Positions 21,611 to 32,950 of a stretch of 64,000 bases of DNA are shown one piece after another. The stretch comes from Dallia pectoralis (Eukaryota; Chordata; Actinopteri; Esociformes; Umbridae). The position numbers were made by a program, and so were the translations under genes. The DNA lies in the NCBI GenBank assembly GCA_029465975.1, contig CM055748.1, positions 16,287,251-16,351,250 on the forward strand. The letters are read 5' to 3'. Under the pieces are notes generated by a model. The model worked only from the letters and a program-made list of their open reading frames with translations, searched no databases and was not told the origin of the DNA. Positions within the stretch are counted from its first letter, which is position 1. The number at the start of each line of letters is the position of its first letter.

Positions 21611-21736
21611 ATATTGTAATCTCCCTTATATATTATACATATTTTTAAACGACCTTGGCAGTTGATATCAGTACACAGTGGACTACGGGTGGCCGCAAGC
21701 ACACATCACAATTTCAGCAGAAATTGTACTTTATAA

Positions 21737-23240
21737 GGGTTCCTCCGTCAGGAGGAAACCTATTGTTATTGTTAGTATTCTTATTATTAGGGTCCTCGAC
21801 AGAGGAACCCTATTGTTATTGTGAGAATTATTATTAGGGGTCCTCGTCAGAGGAACCCTATTGTTATTGTGAGTTTTATTATTATTATTCTGGGGACAAA
21901 CAAATTGGACTTTTTGGCCCATAACTCAAAAAGTACATGGTAACTTTTTCACTAAATTTGACCATGTCTTCTATAGCCCCTGACACACTACCCTACTGAC
22001 CCCTGCCCCAGTTCGACCACCAGGGGCACTACAGTACACACCCTAAAATTAGGGATTTCATAATGATGCCATTTCCACCCCGCTTGACTTAGAATGCTGC
22101 AATTTTTGTACATGCCTCATTCCTCACGAGGAACAAAATAGCCTCAAGAACCCATAAAGTCCGCCATGATGGATTTTTCCCCATTATGCAAATTTCCCAA
22201 AATGTACAAAAATTATCTTCTATTCGCCTGTCACTCTGATTGACTAGCCACTTGACAATAATGTTTGGGATGACTGTCTGTCTATAGGGTCTTCAGGAAT
22301 AAGACATTCGTTGCAAGATGGCCGAGAAAATGGCTAAAAAGTGAAAAACTTTGTGTAACGCACAATAACTGTGCGGCTCTTTATATAAAAACAAAGACTT
22401 ATGTATATATTGTTTCAGTACAAATGAAGAGGACATCCCCATGAACTAAACTCTCAATGCCCGAGTCTGTCGGTCAAAACACAACCAGATGACAGATTGC
22501 TGAAATTTGACAGTTTTTGCTACAAGCTAACCGCTAATGCAATCACATGCAGAAATATTAACTATAAATCAGCCATCACTCCGATTGACTAGCCACTTTA
22601 CAATCATTTGTGGGATGACTGTCTGTCTATAGGGTCTTCAGGAAAAAGACATTTGTAGCAATAAACGGGCGTGTCTATGTACATTTGCATATTGCCTTAA
22701 TATCTGTGTGTTCGGGATCAGCCCCACTGCTCCATATGTTAGAAATTGATGCCCTTTGGTGTACATGCCTTACTTCCCATGATGAACAAAAAAGCCTCTG
22801 GGACACATAAGATTTGCCATAATGGAATGTTTTGTACAGTCCAGATTTGGGAAAATGTACACAACACAATTTCTCCCAAACCGCTGGTCCAATTCACTTG
22901 CTTTATGGCCTGACATGTGTAAAATTACTGTCTTTCAATAGTATATCTAGGAAAAACTAATATAAAACAAAATGGCTGAAGGGGGCGTCTTTAAGTAAAT
23001 GTACATATTCACTTAAAACATATTAGTCTATTAAATAATTGTAATGTTGACTGATGGTCTTTCAGACCTAACAGGATTGAAGATGGCATCACTCTGTAGT
23101 ACCTTAAAAAGGTTTCACTTTGATATGTGAAAAATTGACAGAGTAAGAGCTTGAGTCAATTGGACCCCATGCAGTATCATTCCATACAACTGTCAAACTC
23201 TGCTCTCCCAGCATGCATTGTGGCAGGAAAAGTTATTTCT
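21737..23240. repeat. Dispersed repeat of unknown class, first long copy
   Basis: It starts with GGGTTCCTCCGTCAGGAGG, a small hairpin (CCTCC-GTCA-GGAGG), repeated three times with decay at 21,737, 21,790 and 21,838. It then carries internal, diverged copies of a segment with GAACAAAAAAGCCTC and GTACAGTCCAGATTTGGGAA. The same sequence occurs at 30,961-32,945 and a short start piece at 14,681. No ORF of note. I cannot name its class. Confidence 0.6.
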
Positions 23241-23329
23241 TTAGGTGAAATTTAGGTTTAAATGGCTTGCTTAGCCATTCAGTGGTTAAGTTATCAGGGC
23301 TGCCCTGTAGCAGAGGTACACCCTTCTGA

Positions 23330-26300
23330 GTGTACACCGATCCACCAAAGAGCTTCAATCCATTATCGATGACTTCTCCCTCACAGATGTAGGCAGCTCT
23401 ACCCCCCCAACACCAACATGGGTGAGTTCCTCCGGGGCTTCATATTCAAGAATAGACATGTTCCTACTCTCGCCTGGCCTGAGAATGCGCTCCTTGACCA
23501 GTGAGGCGGCGCACTTCTCGGACCACAGGATGGTGACCGTGACCTTAGACTGGGAGGGGCTAGTGAAGCTAGGCAGAGGGTCCTGGAGGATGAATACATC
23601 AGTCCTCGAGGACCAGACAGTGAGACTCTCCTTCTCTAGACGTTACCTGGAGTGGCGAACACTGAAAGAACTGTACGACTCCCCTATAGAGTGGTGGGAA
23701 ATGGTCAAGGACAGGGTCAAAGGCTACTTCGGTGGTGTAGGGAGGAGGAAGGCTAGGGAAAAGAGGGCCAGTTTTAACCACCATAACAAGGCCCTACAAC
23801 GACTTAGCCTCCTCCAGCTAGAGGGTTTTGAAGTGGCCCGAGAGCTGTCCGAAACCAAAGAACACCTAGCTACACTCTATAGGGAGGAGCAAAAAAAGAG
23901 CCAGTACAGGTCAAAACTCCAGGGTCTGGAGGAGGATGAGAAATGCACTCGCTACTTCTTCCGAAAGGCACGGTCAGGACAAAAACCCATCTTGTCCCTC
24001 TATAACAGCCAAGGTGACTCTGTGAAAAACAGCGCCGACATCCTGAGGGCGGCCGGGGACTTTATGGCAGACTGTATGACACCAAGCCTGCCGATGGAGA
24101 CCTCGCAACTGCCTTCTTGGAGGGTCTTAACAGAGTCATCGAGGAGGTGAGAGTGAAGACCCCGAAATGAGCATTGAGGAGCTCACCCGGGCCGTGCACT
24201 CCATTAATAAACAAAAAGCACCTGGACCGGACTGGATCCCGGGAGAGTTCTACCAGACCTTCTGGGATCTCATCAAGAATGACGTGGCGGAGGTCTTCCA
24301 AGCCATATACAGGGAGAGACGGTTGGGTGAGTCCATGCGACAAAGCACAATCACTCTTATCCCGAAGAAGGGGGACCTTAAGGACCTCCGGAACTGGCGT
24401 CCAATCAACCTCCTATCTGTGGACTATTAAATTATGACTAAGGCCCTAACCAAACGCTTTCAGTCCCATCTCCCCACAGTAATAGCTGCATAACAGACAT
24501 GCAGCATCCCCGAGTGGTCTATAAACGACAACCTGCTCCTGGTGAGAGACGTCATTCTGCACTCCCAGGAGCGCGGGTCCCCCTTGGGCCTGCTAAGCCT
24601 GGACCAGGAAAAGGCTTTTGACAGGGTTAGCCATGGCTTCCTGCAGAGGGTGCTGAAGAAGATGAACTTCCCCCAACACCTCATCAACTGGACCAACCTC
24701 TGCTACGAAAACATCAGCAGCAGAGTACTGGTAAAAACATCCTCACAGACCCATTCCCCATCAGATCCGGCGTGAGACAAGGATGCCCTTTAGCCCCTCT
24801 GCTGTACGTCATCTACCTGGAGCCTTTCTTGGAAAGAATCAGAACATCCCCAGGTATCCCGGGCTACCAGCTGCCAGGAGCCGGGGGAGAGAGGCTAAGG
24901 GTGATGGCGTAAATGGACGACATCACCATCGTTGGCACAGATAGCCGCTCCATCACCACTGCAACAAAGGCGGTGGACGACTACTGTGCAGCCACAGGCG
25001 CCCTCGTCAACCGGGGTAAGAGTGAGCTCTTTCTATCAGGACACTGGCATGAGACTCTCACCACCTCTTTCCCTGTAAAAACAGAAACCATCAAGCTGCT
25101 GGGGATCACCTTCCAGCGAGACGGGGGATCCACCAGCTGGGCGGAGACCATCTGCCCCGTCCAACGGAAAATCTGCGAGTGGAGTGCACGGTCCTTCACG
25201 ATGACGGGTAAGACCCTGATCCTGAAGGCAATTGTTCTCCCATTCTACTGTACCTAGGCAGGGTGTTTCCCCCGGACAAGGCAGCAAGCAAAAAGATTGA
25301 GCGCCTGATGTTCACCTTTGTCTGGGGGAGCCAAATGGAGCGACTCCAACGCAGCACCCTGTACAGAATGGGGGAAGGGGGTCCCAGATATCCTCAACAT
25401 TATTAGGGCACAGCAACTCTCCAACTTGGTCAAAACTTTCAATAAACCGGACAGAAAAGCCAGTTTCATTGAGAGACACTACGCCACACCCATCCTCAGA
25501 ACACTGGGAATGGGCACTATCAACCACACTGTGCCCTATAGCTGGGATCCCCAAAAGTCTACAAAGCCATCGGAGACTTTGCCTTCGGGTCGGGTCTGTC
25601 TACAGCTGGGCTGGCGTCTTGGAAATACAAAGACATCATGGGCCACATCCGCTCCAAGGACACAGTGGCCCCCTCAGAGCCAGCTCAGCTGTAGCCCCGC
25701 AACAGGTATGGTTAAACGTCAATCACCATTGCCTTACAAACAGACAGAAAGGCATCTCCTGGATGGCTGTTCATGGTTGCCTCCCCACCGGAGAATTCAT
25801 GTACAGGCGGCACATTGCACTGACAGTGAGCTGCCCCCACGGATGCAAAACGGTTGAAAACACTTACCATGTTTTGGCCGAGTGCTCCGTGGCCAGGCGG
25901 GTCTGGGCCTTGTTTGTTCCCTCTGTCTCCCACAACAGGCTGCTGACCCTACCTCGCTTGACGACAGAAAACATCCTGAACAGTCCTCCCGGCGGATGCA
26001 CCACCACCACCGCCAGCAGTGGAGGATCATCGGCGTTGTCAAGCAGGTCCTGTGGGAGACGAGGAACATAAAGGTTTTTAACAGAACCACAGTGGACCCA
26101 ACAACCCTGAGGAGGATCACCATTCTTCTCACGGACCACGCCATCACAGACCGTCACAAGGACCCAGTAACGGCGAGAGAGCGGCATGGGGGTAACAAGA
26201 TGGAAAGACATCAACCACTAAAATCCCCTGTGCCGCTTCGGACCACCCCCACCCCCGTTCCAGAACATCAATCCGTCCTCGAGCCTCCAGCGTATTAGCC
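23330..26300 (+). pseudogene. Tx1-like LINE ORF2, 5' truncated and broken
   Basis: Frame 23,422-24,150 covers the endonuclease end and the linker (AAHFSDHRMVTVTLDWEGL ... CTRYFFRKARSGQK). Frame 24,167-24,430 covers INKQKAPGPDWIPGEFYQTF and PKKGDL. Frame 24,542-24,775 has LDQEKAFDRVSHG. The catalytic motif reads VMA, stop, MDDITIVG (24,903-24,932), so the usual Tyr before the DD is a TAA. Frame 25,469-26,071 has the C-terminal FMYRRHIALTVSCPHGCK with Cys/His residues. At least five lesions. Confidence 0.8.
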
Positions 26301-26413
26301 TCACGAGCGCAACGCCCCTGGAGGAATGACCCCCACCACACCCGCACCACCCCAGCACCGGAGGAGGCGTGGAGGAGGGACCCACATTAGACCTTCACCC
26401 GGAGCGGCGGTTC

Positions 26414-26940
26414 ACAGGCGAGTACCACAATGACCCTAGGGTCGGGGCTCGGCCGGTGGACTGTTCCGCTCCTCAGGTTGTCCTTCCTCCCCTCTGCAGG
26501 TCCAGTACCAGCCGCGGACCCCGGCATACAGCACCAGCACCACCAACAGCATCAGAACGGCAGATGGAGCGGGCTGCTCACAGGCGAGTTCCATTAATGA
26601 CCTTCGGGTCAGGACTCCCCTGTGGGCCGGCTCGCTCCCCAATTGTTTTTCCTTCCCCACTACAGGCCCAGCCCCACCACCAGCACCACCCCAGCACCCA
26701 GAAGAGGCATGGAGGAGGGACCCACATTAGACCTTCACACCGAGCGGGCTGCTCACAGGCGAGTTCCATCAATGACCTTCGGGCCAGGACTCGTCGATGG
26801 GTTGGCTCGCTCCTCAGGTTTTCCTTCCTCACCCTCTGCAGGTCCAGCACCAGACCCTGATCCCGGCACACAACACCACCAGCAGAACCAGCACCGAGCA
26901 ATAACCAGCACAACCACCCAAGACCCAGACTTCACAGACA
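26414..26940. repeat. About 170-bp tandem repeat, three copies, in Tx1-like 3' region
   Basis: Copies begin at 26,414, 26,581 and 26,756, each with CACAGGCGAGT(A/T)CCA, a GGGTC(A)GG(A)CTC core, a pyrimidine tract before CTGCAGG or CTACAGG, and a CACCAGCACCA-rich end. Tandem repeats in 3' UTRs are common in this LINE group. Open frames across it are repeat shadows. Confidence 0.8.
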
Positions 26941-27292
26941 CAGAACCCACCCCGTATCCGGCTCCCGAAGACCAACGAAGGGTTTTTAATGCCAGTCAAA
27001 AGCTTTTTCCCTTCACTTTGTTTTATGTCGTTGGTTCACTTTTGAAGGGTTTTTTGGCACCACCGTTAGCCCCTTTTCCCTTCCCCAAGTCGCAATTTAT
27101 GTTGTAAAAATAATAATGTAAATAATGTGATTTTAATAACATGTATATAAAAATATATGTGTATGAAAAATGAATGAAAAGAAATTTAAAAGTTGTGTTT
27201 TTCAAAAAACCAAAAAAAATAACGACTAAATTAAAAAAAAAGACCTTTGCTTTGGGCTGGCTGGGCTTCTGTCCATTTTAGTACACACTGTA

Positions 27293-27608
27293 TGTAATGA
27301 ATCGCGGGGTGTGTAGCAGGTACAGGAACGGGCAGGAAGCAATCGCGGAGTTTTACAAAGATAATTGTGCTTTTATTAATTAACCTCTACACGGAGACGA
27401 GACCATTACATAAAGACAATGCCCAACACCCACAAACCCAAAACGAAGAACTTAAATACACAGACACTGATTATTGACACGGAACAGGTGAACATGAGAA
27501 ACAGGTGCCAGTAATCAGTCCAATCACCTATCAATCATCTCCCTCTCTCGGTTGACGGAGAGGTCTCAACTAGGTACCGAGAGAGGGAGAGCTTCAACAA
27601 CCCTTACA
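27293..27608 (-). repeat. 3' LTR (left) of the LTR element
   Basis: 316 bp, TG...CA termini with short inverted ends TGTAA/TTACA, preceded by CTGTA. The minus strand has an AATAAAA at about 27,377-27,371. Internal inverted tracts CTCCCTCTCTCGGT and ACCGAGAGAGGGAG lie at 27,539-27,590. Confidence 0.9.
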
Positions 27609-27734
27609 TAATCCCCCTCTCTACGCAGCTCCTGAGGCGTATAACACAACACCCAACCCCCCTCCCCTAGGGAGAAACAAGTCCTTAATACAAGGGTCGG
27701 GAGGCCGGACGGGAGAATGCGGAGCCGAGGGACA

Positions 27735-29940
27735 GACGGACGGAGGCTGGTCAGGAGGCCGTGGAGGCCTGGACGGGTCAGGAGGCCGTGGAGGCCTGGA
27801 CGGGTCAGGAGGCCGTGGCGGCGGACGCTGGTCAGGAGGCCGTGGAGGCCTGGACGGGTCAGGAGGCCGTGGAGGCCTGGACGGGTCAGGAGGCCGTGGA
27901 GGCCTGGACGGGTCAGGAGCAGGCTCTGGATCAGGCTCTGGCGGACCTGGATCCGGGTCTGGCGGATCTGGATCTGGCGGATCTGGATCTGGCGGATCTG
28001 GATCAGGCTCTGGCGGATCTGGATCAGGCTCTGGCGGATCTGGATCAGGCTCTGGCGGATCTGGAGGATCTGGATCAGGCTCTGGCGGATCTGGATCAGG
28101 CTCTGGCGGATCTGGAGGATCTGGATCAGGCTCTGGCGGATCTGGATCAGGCTCTGGCGGATCTGGAGGATCTGGATCAGGCTCTGGCGGATCTGGATCA
28201 GGCGACGACGGTGGTTCAGGTGATCGACCCGGCGGGAGCGGGTCTGAGGTCTACCCGGCGGGAGCGGGTCTGGAGGTCTACCCGGCGGGAGCGGGTCTGA
28301 GGTCTACCCGGCGGGAGCGGGTCTGGAGGTCTACCCGGCGGGAGCGGGTCTGAGGTCTACCCGGCGGGAGCGTGTCTGGAGGTCTACCCGGCGGGAGCGT
28401 GTCTGAGGTCTACCCGGCGGGAGCGTGTCTGAGGTCTACCCGGCGGGAGCGTGTCTGGAGGTCTACCCGGCGGGAGCGTGTCTGGAGGTCTACCCGGCGG
28501 GAGCGTGTCTGGAGGTCTACCCGGCGGGAGCGTGTCTGGAGGTCTACCCGGCGGGAGCGTGTCTGAGGTCTACCCGGCGGGAGCGTGTCTGGAGGTCTAC
28601 CCGGCGGGAGCGTGTCAGGAGGCAGGTCCGGAGGAGACGGGTCTGGAGGCAGGTCCGGAGGAGACGGGTCTGGAGGCCGTGCCGGAGGACACGGTTCAGA
28701 GGCCGTGCCGGAGGACACGGTTCAGGAGGCCGTGCCGAAGACACGGTTCAGGAGGCCGTGCCGGAAGACACGGTTCAGGAGGCCGTGCCGGAGGACACGG
28801 TTCAGGTGGCCGTGCCGGGGACACGGTTCAGGTGGCCGGGGAACCGGCTTTGGCCCGGCAACAGTCCTTGGCCCGGCAACAGTCCTTGGCCCGGGAACTG
28901 GCTCGGCCAGGATGACGGCCTCGGGCATTGGACGGGGCTCGAAAACAGGACGGGGCTCGAGGACAGGACGGGGGACTGGACTGGAGTCAGGCAGGGGGAC
29001 AGGAGTGAGCTCTGGGGCTGGCGTGAGCTCTGGGGCTGGCGTGAGTTCTGGAGCTGGAGTGAGCTCTGGAGCTGGAGTGAGCTCTGGAGCCGGGACAGCC
29101 ACGGGGACAGACTCTGGGACGGACACGGGGACTGGGACAGACACGGGGACTGGGACAGACACGGGGACTGGGACAGACACGGGGACTGGGACAGACACGG
29201 GGACTGGGACAGACACGGGGACTGGGACAGACACGGGGACTGGGACAGACACGGGGACTGGGACAGACACGGGGACTGGGACAGACACGGGGACTGGGAC
29301 AGACACGGGGACTGGGACAGACACGGGGACAGGGTCAGAGACGGGGACAGGGTCAGAGACGGGGACAGGGTCAGAGACGGGGACAGGGTCAGAGACGGGG
29401 ACAGGGTCAGAGACGGGGACAGGGTCAGAGACGGGGACAGGGTCAGAGACGGGGACAGACGTGCACTCAGGGACAGACGTGCACTCAGGGACAGACGTGC
29501 ACTCAGGGACAGACGTGCACTCAGGGACAGACGTGCACTCAGGGACAGACGTGCACTCAGGGACAGACGTGCACTCAGGGACAGACGTGCACTCAGGGAC
29601 AGACGTGCACTCAGGGACAGACGTGCACTCAGGGACAGACGTGCACTCAGGGACAGACGTGCACTCAGGGACAGACGTGCACTCAGGGACAGACGTGCAC
29701 TCAGGGACAGACGTGCACTCAGGGACAGACGTGCACTCAGGGACAGACGTGCACTCAGGGACAGGTTCTGGGACTACAACAGGTACCGGGGCTAGAACGG
29801 GTACAGGGGCTAGAACAGGTACTGGGGCTAGAACGGGTACAGGGGCTAGAACGGGTACAGGGGTTAGGACAGGTACTGGGGCTAGAACGGGTACAGGGGC
29901 TAGAACGGGTACAGGGGCTAGGACAGGGATTAAGACACGC
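27735..29940. repeat. Nine adjacent tandem-repeat arrays inside the LTR element, mostly 18, 21 and 27 bp
   Basis: In order: 27-bp units (GGAGGCCGTGGAGGCCTGGA...) at 27,735; 21-bp units (GGATCTGGATCAGGCTCTGG) at 27,960; 26/27-bp units (GGTCTACCCGGCGGGAGCGT...) at 28,236; 27-bp units at 28,670; then five 18-bp arrays from 29,000 to 29,940, with units such as ACGGGGACTGGGACAGAC (about 12), ACGGGGACAGGGTCAGAG (7), GTGCACTCAGGGACAGAC (17) and ACGGGTACAGGGGCTAGA (about 10). All but the 26-bp variant are multiples of three. Confidence 0.95.
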
Positions 29941-30002
29941 TCAGGAACTGAAGGCTGCATAAGGGATTGAGCCGGACCAACGGGCCATGGGCTACGGGAC
30001 AT
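28722..30002 (-). CDS. Repeat-encoded Pro/Val/Ser-rich ORF of the LTR element
   Basis: A 426-residue open frame on the element's sense strand made mainly of hexapeptides (VPVSVP, VPVSDP, ECTSVP, VLAPVP), then APELTP repeats and Pro/Arg-rich sequence. It overlaps, in another frame, the end of the acidic ORF upstream. I know no function. The opposite strand is also open (28,585-29,970), as expected for a GC-rich 18-bp repeat without stops, so openness alone does not prove coding. Confidence 0.35.
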   Translation of the reverse strand: MSRSPWPVGPAQSLMQPSVPERVLIPVLAPVPVLAPVPVLAPVPVLTPVPVLAPVPVLAPVPVLAPVPVLAPVPVVVPEPVPECTSVPECTSVPECTSVPECTSVPECTSVPECTSVPECTSVPECTSVPECTSVPECTSVPECTSVPECTSVPECTSVPECTSVPECTSVPECTSVPECTSVPVSDPVPVSDPVPVSDPVPVSDPVPVSDPVPVSDPVPVSDPVPVSVPVPVSVPVPVSVPVPVSVPVPVSVPVPVSVPVPVSVPVPVSVPVPVSVPVPVSVPVPVSVPVPVSVPESVPVAVPAPELTPAPELTPAPELTPAPELTPAPELTPVPLPDSSPVPRPVLEPRPVFEPRPMPEAVILAEPVPGPRTVAGPRTVAGPKPVPRPPEPCPRHGHLNRVLRHGLLNRVFRHGLLNRVFGTAS

Positions 30003-30637
30003 GGGAGACCCAGGCTCAGGGTTGTCCGACAGTCTGGCCTCGGAAAAACTGTGAGGCCCAGCCTCGGGCGGGACAGGAGATAGCCTGGTCTGGAATACTG
30101 CAGAGAGTAGGGATTCCGGTAGGACGGGTAGACCATCCTTATCAATATAACCCCGAGCAGATAAAAGTTCTGAACAATGTCATCTGAGGATGGTTCCTCT
30201 GTCTTAACGGGGAGGGTGGATGGGAGCTGCGATACGGCAGTCTGTAAAAATGAGCCGGTAGACAGACCTGATTCTTTGGGAGGTTGAGGATGGAGTGAAG
30301 ATTCGTACCGGAGAGTCTGACTGGGTAAATCCGGGGAAAGCCTCATACGTCTCCACCACCTGCGAGAACAACTCTGCAGGGTCTTGAAGTCATCGTCCTC
30401 CTCATAATAGTCCTCGTACTCCTCGTCGCGGTTAGACTCCGCATTATCTTCTACCTCGGAGAAGAAATCCGCCCGGACCCAGCCTACTGGGGCGGGAGCG
30501 GATGGTCGGGGAGGCAGGGGTGGTCCGCGACGTATCGCGCACCGGCGAAATTGTTCAGCTGGTCTGGAGCGGGGTTTCTCTTCCAGGAGAAAACCCCAAA
30601 GATCTCTCCGCTGCTTCCTCTTAATTCGGTTGGGCAT
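29930..30637 (-). CDS. Acidic ORF at the 5' end of the LTR element, unknown function
   Basis: The 235-residue frame starts MPNRIKRKQRRDLWGFLLEE only two bases inside the 5' LTR. It has a basic N-terminus, a Pro-rich segment, and an acidic run (NRDEEYEDYYEEDDDF), then RRWWRRMRLS. It has no zinc knuckle, protease or RT. In place and size it could be what is left of a gag-like or accessory ORF. The frame probably shifts before 29,990, where the downstream repeat frame opens. Confidence 0.45.
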   Translation of the reverse strand: MPNRIKRKQRRDLWGFLLEEKPRSRPAEQFRRCAIRRGPPLPPRPSAPAPVGWVRADFFSEVEDNAESNRDEEYEDYYEEDDDFKTLQSCSRRWWRRMRLSPDLPSQTLRYESSLHPQPPKESGLSTGSFLQTAVSQLPSTLPVKTEEPSSDDIVQNFYLLGVILIRMVYPSYRNPYSLQYSRPGYLLSRPRLGLTVFPRPDCRTTLSLGLPCPVAHGPLVRLNPLCSLQFLSVS

Positions 30638-30639
30638 TC

Positions 30640-30955
30640 TGTAATGAATCGCGGGGTGTGTAGCAGGTACAGGAACGGGCAGGAAGCAATCGCGGAGTTT
30701 TACAAAGATAATTGTGCTTTTATTAATTAACCTCTACACGGAGACGAGACCATTACATAAAGACAATGCCCAACACCCACAAACCCAAAACGAAGAACTT
30801 AAATACACAGACACTGATTATTGACACGGAACAGGTGAACATGAGAAACAGGTGCCAGTAATCAGTCCAATCACCTATCAATCATCTCCCTCTCTCGGTT
30901 GACGGAGAGGTCTCAACTAGGTACCGAGAGAGGGAGAGCTTCAACAACCCTTACA
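30640..30955 (-). repeat. 5' LTR (right) of the LTR element
   Basis: It matches the left LTR base for base as far as I could check and is followed by the CTGTA duplication. On the sense strand the sequence after it (AGAATGCCCAACCG) does not begin TGG, so a normal tRNA primer-binding site is not evident. Confidence 0.9.
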
Positions 30956-30960
30956 CTGTA

Positions 30961-32945
30961 CTAATACAAGCCTCTCTGACCCATATGTCCGCCATGATGG
31001 ATTTAACTGTACTATATATATATATATTAAGTTAATGTACATATTAACTTAATATATATTAATCCATTAATAATCAATTTATATATGTTAATACATTAAA
31101 TAATTGTAATTTTGACTGATGGTCTTCCAGACCTAACAGGATTCAAGATGGCATCACTCTAGTACCTTAGAAAGTTTTCACTTTGATTAGTGAAAAATTA
31201 CAGAGCATGCTAGCTGTTGTTTGTGAAGCGTTCCAGTCATTTTGACAAATAGTAAGGTTATCATTATTAGCATGATTGCTATAGTTCGTGAAGCGTTCCA
31301 GTCATTTACATTTAAGTCACTTGTTGGCTATGGTTAGCTTCATTAGCATGATTGCTCTCGTGACCCAGAATGCATTGCGGCACACGAATAGCTTAGCCTA
31401 CTAGACATATACTAGACATATTCACTTCATTGTCACACTTTTCCACAACCTTGACAGGTTTCCTTGCATTTGTTCTCTAATTGATGCCATTTCAACACGG
31501 ATAGACCATGAAAGACCAATATTTTTTCACATGCTTCCTTTCTCATCCCTTGCTTCCCAATAAGAGGACCCCGCCCCATTGTTGCTTGCAACTATATTTA
31601 GGGTTCCTCCATCAGGAGGAAACCTATTGTTATTGTTAGTATTATTATTATTATACTTATCTCCCTAAATGGTTGAATAACTCGGTTGCCCACGGATAAC
31701 TTTTTCTAGAAATTTGCACATTGATAAAACAGGTGTCGAGTAACTCACACAACTCTAATGACCTACATACACCCATAGGTGGCGCTATAAATCACGGCCA
31801 AAGTCTACGGGCTAGGTCCGCCACACCGTTTGTCCGATATGGCTGAAACTTGGTGTCTATGCCTTAAATGACCTGATTAACAAAAAAGCCTCTTGGACCC
31901 ATAAAGTCCGCCATAATGTTTTTTTTTCTTTACAGTCCAAATTTGGGACAATGTACAAAACGCTACTCCTCTTGAACCGCTGCTCTGATTCACTTGGCTG
32001 TTGGCTTGACATGTGTAGAATTACTGTCATTCAATTTGATATTTAAGAAAATGGAATTGAATACAAAATGGCGGAAAGGGGCGTGTCTATGTACATTTTC
32101 ATATTTCCTTAATTTCTGTGTGTTCGGGATCAGCCCCGCTGCCCAATATGTTAAAAATGGATGCCCTTTGGCATACTTGCCTTACTATTCATGATGAACA
32201 AAAAAGCCTCTTGGACGCATAAGGTTTGCAATGATTGAATGTGTTGTACAGTCCAGATTTCGGAAAACCTTCACAATTGTTTTCTCTTGAACCGCTGCTC
32301 CAAACGACTTGACCTGATCTTGCTTTAGTCATGTGTGGAAGTAATGTCTTTCATTGTTAAATTTAGCAAAAAACAATATAATACATATTGAGGTGCGTGC
32401 TTATGTAACTTTCTATATTGCCATCACCTCTTTGTGTCAGAGAACAGCCCCGCTGCCCCATATGTCCAAAATGGATGCATATTGTTGTACATGACTTGTT
32501 TCTCATGGTGAACAAAAAAGCCTCAAGGACCATGAGGTTTGCCATGTTGGATTGTCTTGTACAGTGATATTTAGGGAAAATCTTTATGAATTGTTTTCTC
32601 TTGTATTGCTGCTCCCAATGACTTCAAACTTGCGTTTATATGTCTGGAATTCAGGTGTTATGATGTTACATTTAGCACAAAGCAATAGAATGATTAATGG
32701 CTGAATAGGGCGTAGTTATTTAAAATTTCACACTGATCAAATGTTTTTTTGTGTTATGACACATTTATTTTACACATGCGCCACTAGGGGCACGCAGCGT
32801 CTGCATGCCTGTGATATCCTAGGACGTCGACTCATTATTTTTGAGGAGATCGTGGTATTTTGAGGAGATCTTTATATTGAATATGTATAGTTTAGTTACC
32901 AAATGTTCTGCCGATAAACTTTATTATATATTGTGCTGTACTCTA
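30961..32945. repeat. Dispersed repeat of unknown class, second long copy
   Basis: The part around 31,095-31,205 (GACTGATGGTCTTCCAGACC, GATGGCATCACTCT) matches 23,045-23,155. At 31,600 the start motif AGGGTTCCTCCATCAGGAGG appears again. From 31,830 to 32,620 about three diverged copies of a ~300-bp unit with GAACAAAAAAGCCTC occur. No gene. The LTR element and the Tx1-like LINE lie between the two long copies, so they may once have been one. Confidence 0.6.
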
Positions 32946-32950
32946 GATGT

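Larger units (their letters stand above)
23289..27240 (+). mobile_element. Tx1/L1-like LINE, 5' truncated
   Basis: It opens inside the endonuclease (SLTDVG..., SDHRMVTVTL), runs through a broken RT, a C-terminal region with Cys/His motif, and a 3' region with three ~170-bp tandem repeats, ending in an A-rich tract near 27,235. The RT motifs PKKGDLKDLRNWRPINLL and LLSLDQEKAFDRVSH are of the Tx1/L1 type. About 4 kb remains. Confidence 0.75.
27293..30955 (-). mobile_element. Complete LTR retroelement, non-autonomous, with apparently identical LTRs
   Basis: Two 316-bp direct repeats (27,293-27,608 and 30,640-30,955) start TGTAATG and end CTTACA; I saw no difference between them. The target CTGTA is duplicated on both sides (27,288-27,292 and 30,956-30,960). 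A purine tract (GTAGAGAGGGGGATTA on the minus strand) just inside the left LTR and an AATAAAA in the LTR on the minus strand set the orientation. The 3-kb interior has no gag-pol: one acidic ORF and a long run of short tandem repeats. Confidence 0.9.

Noticed and set aside
28425..29970. Long plus-strand ORFs of 456 and 461 residues (SGTDTGTG, RHGDWD repeats)
   Set aside because: They are the antisense and shifted readings of stop-free 18- and 27-bp repeats; the element's orientation by purine tract and poly(A) signal is minus.
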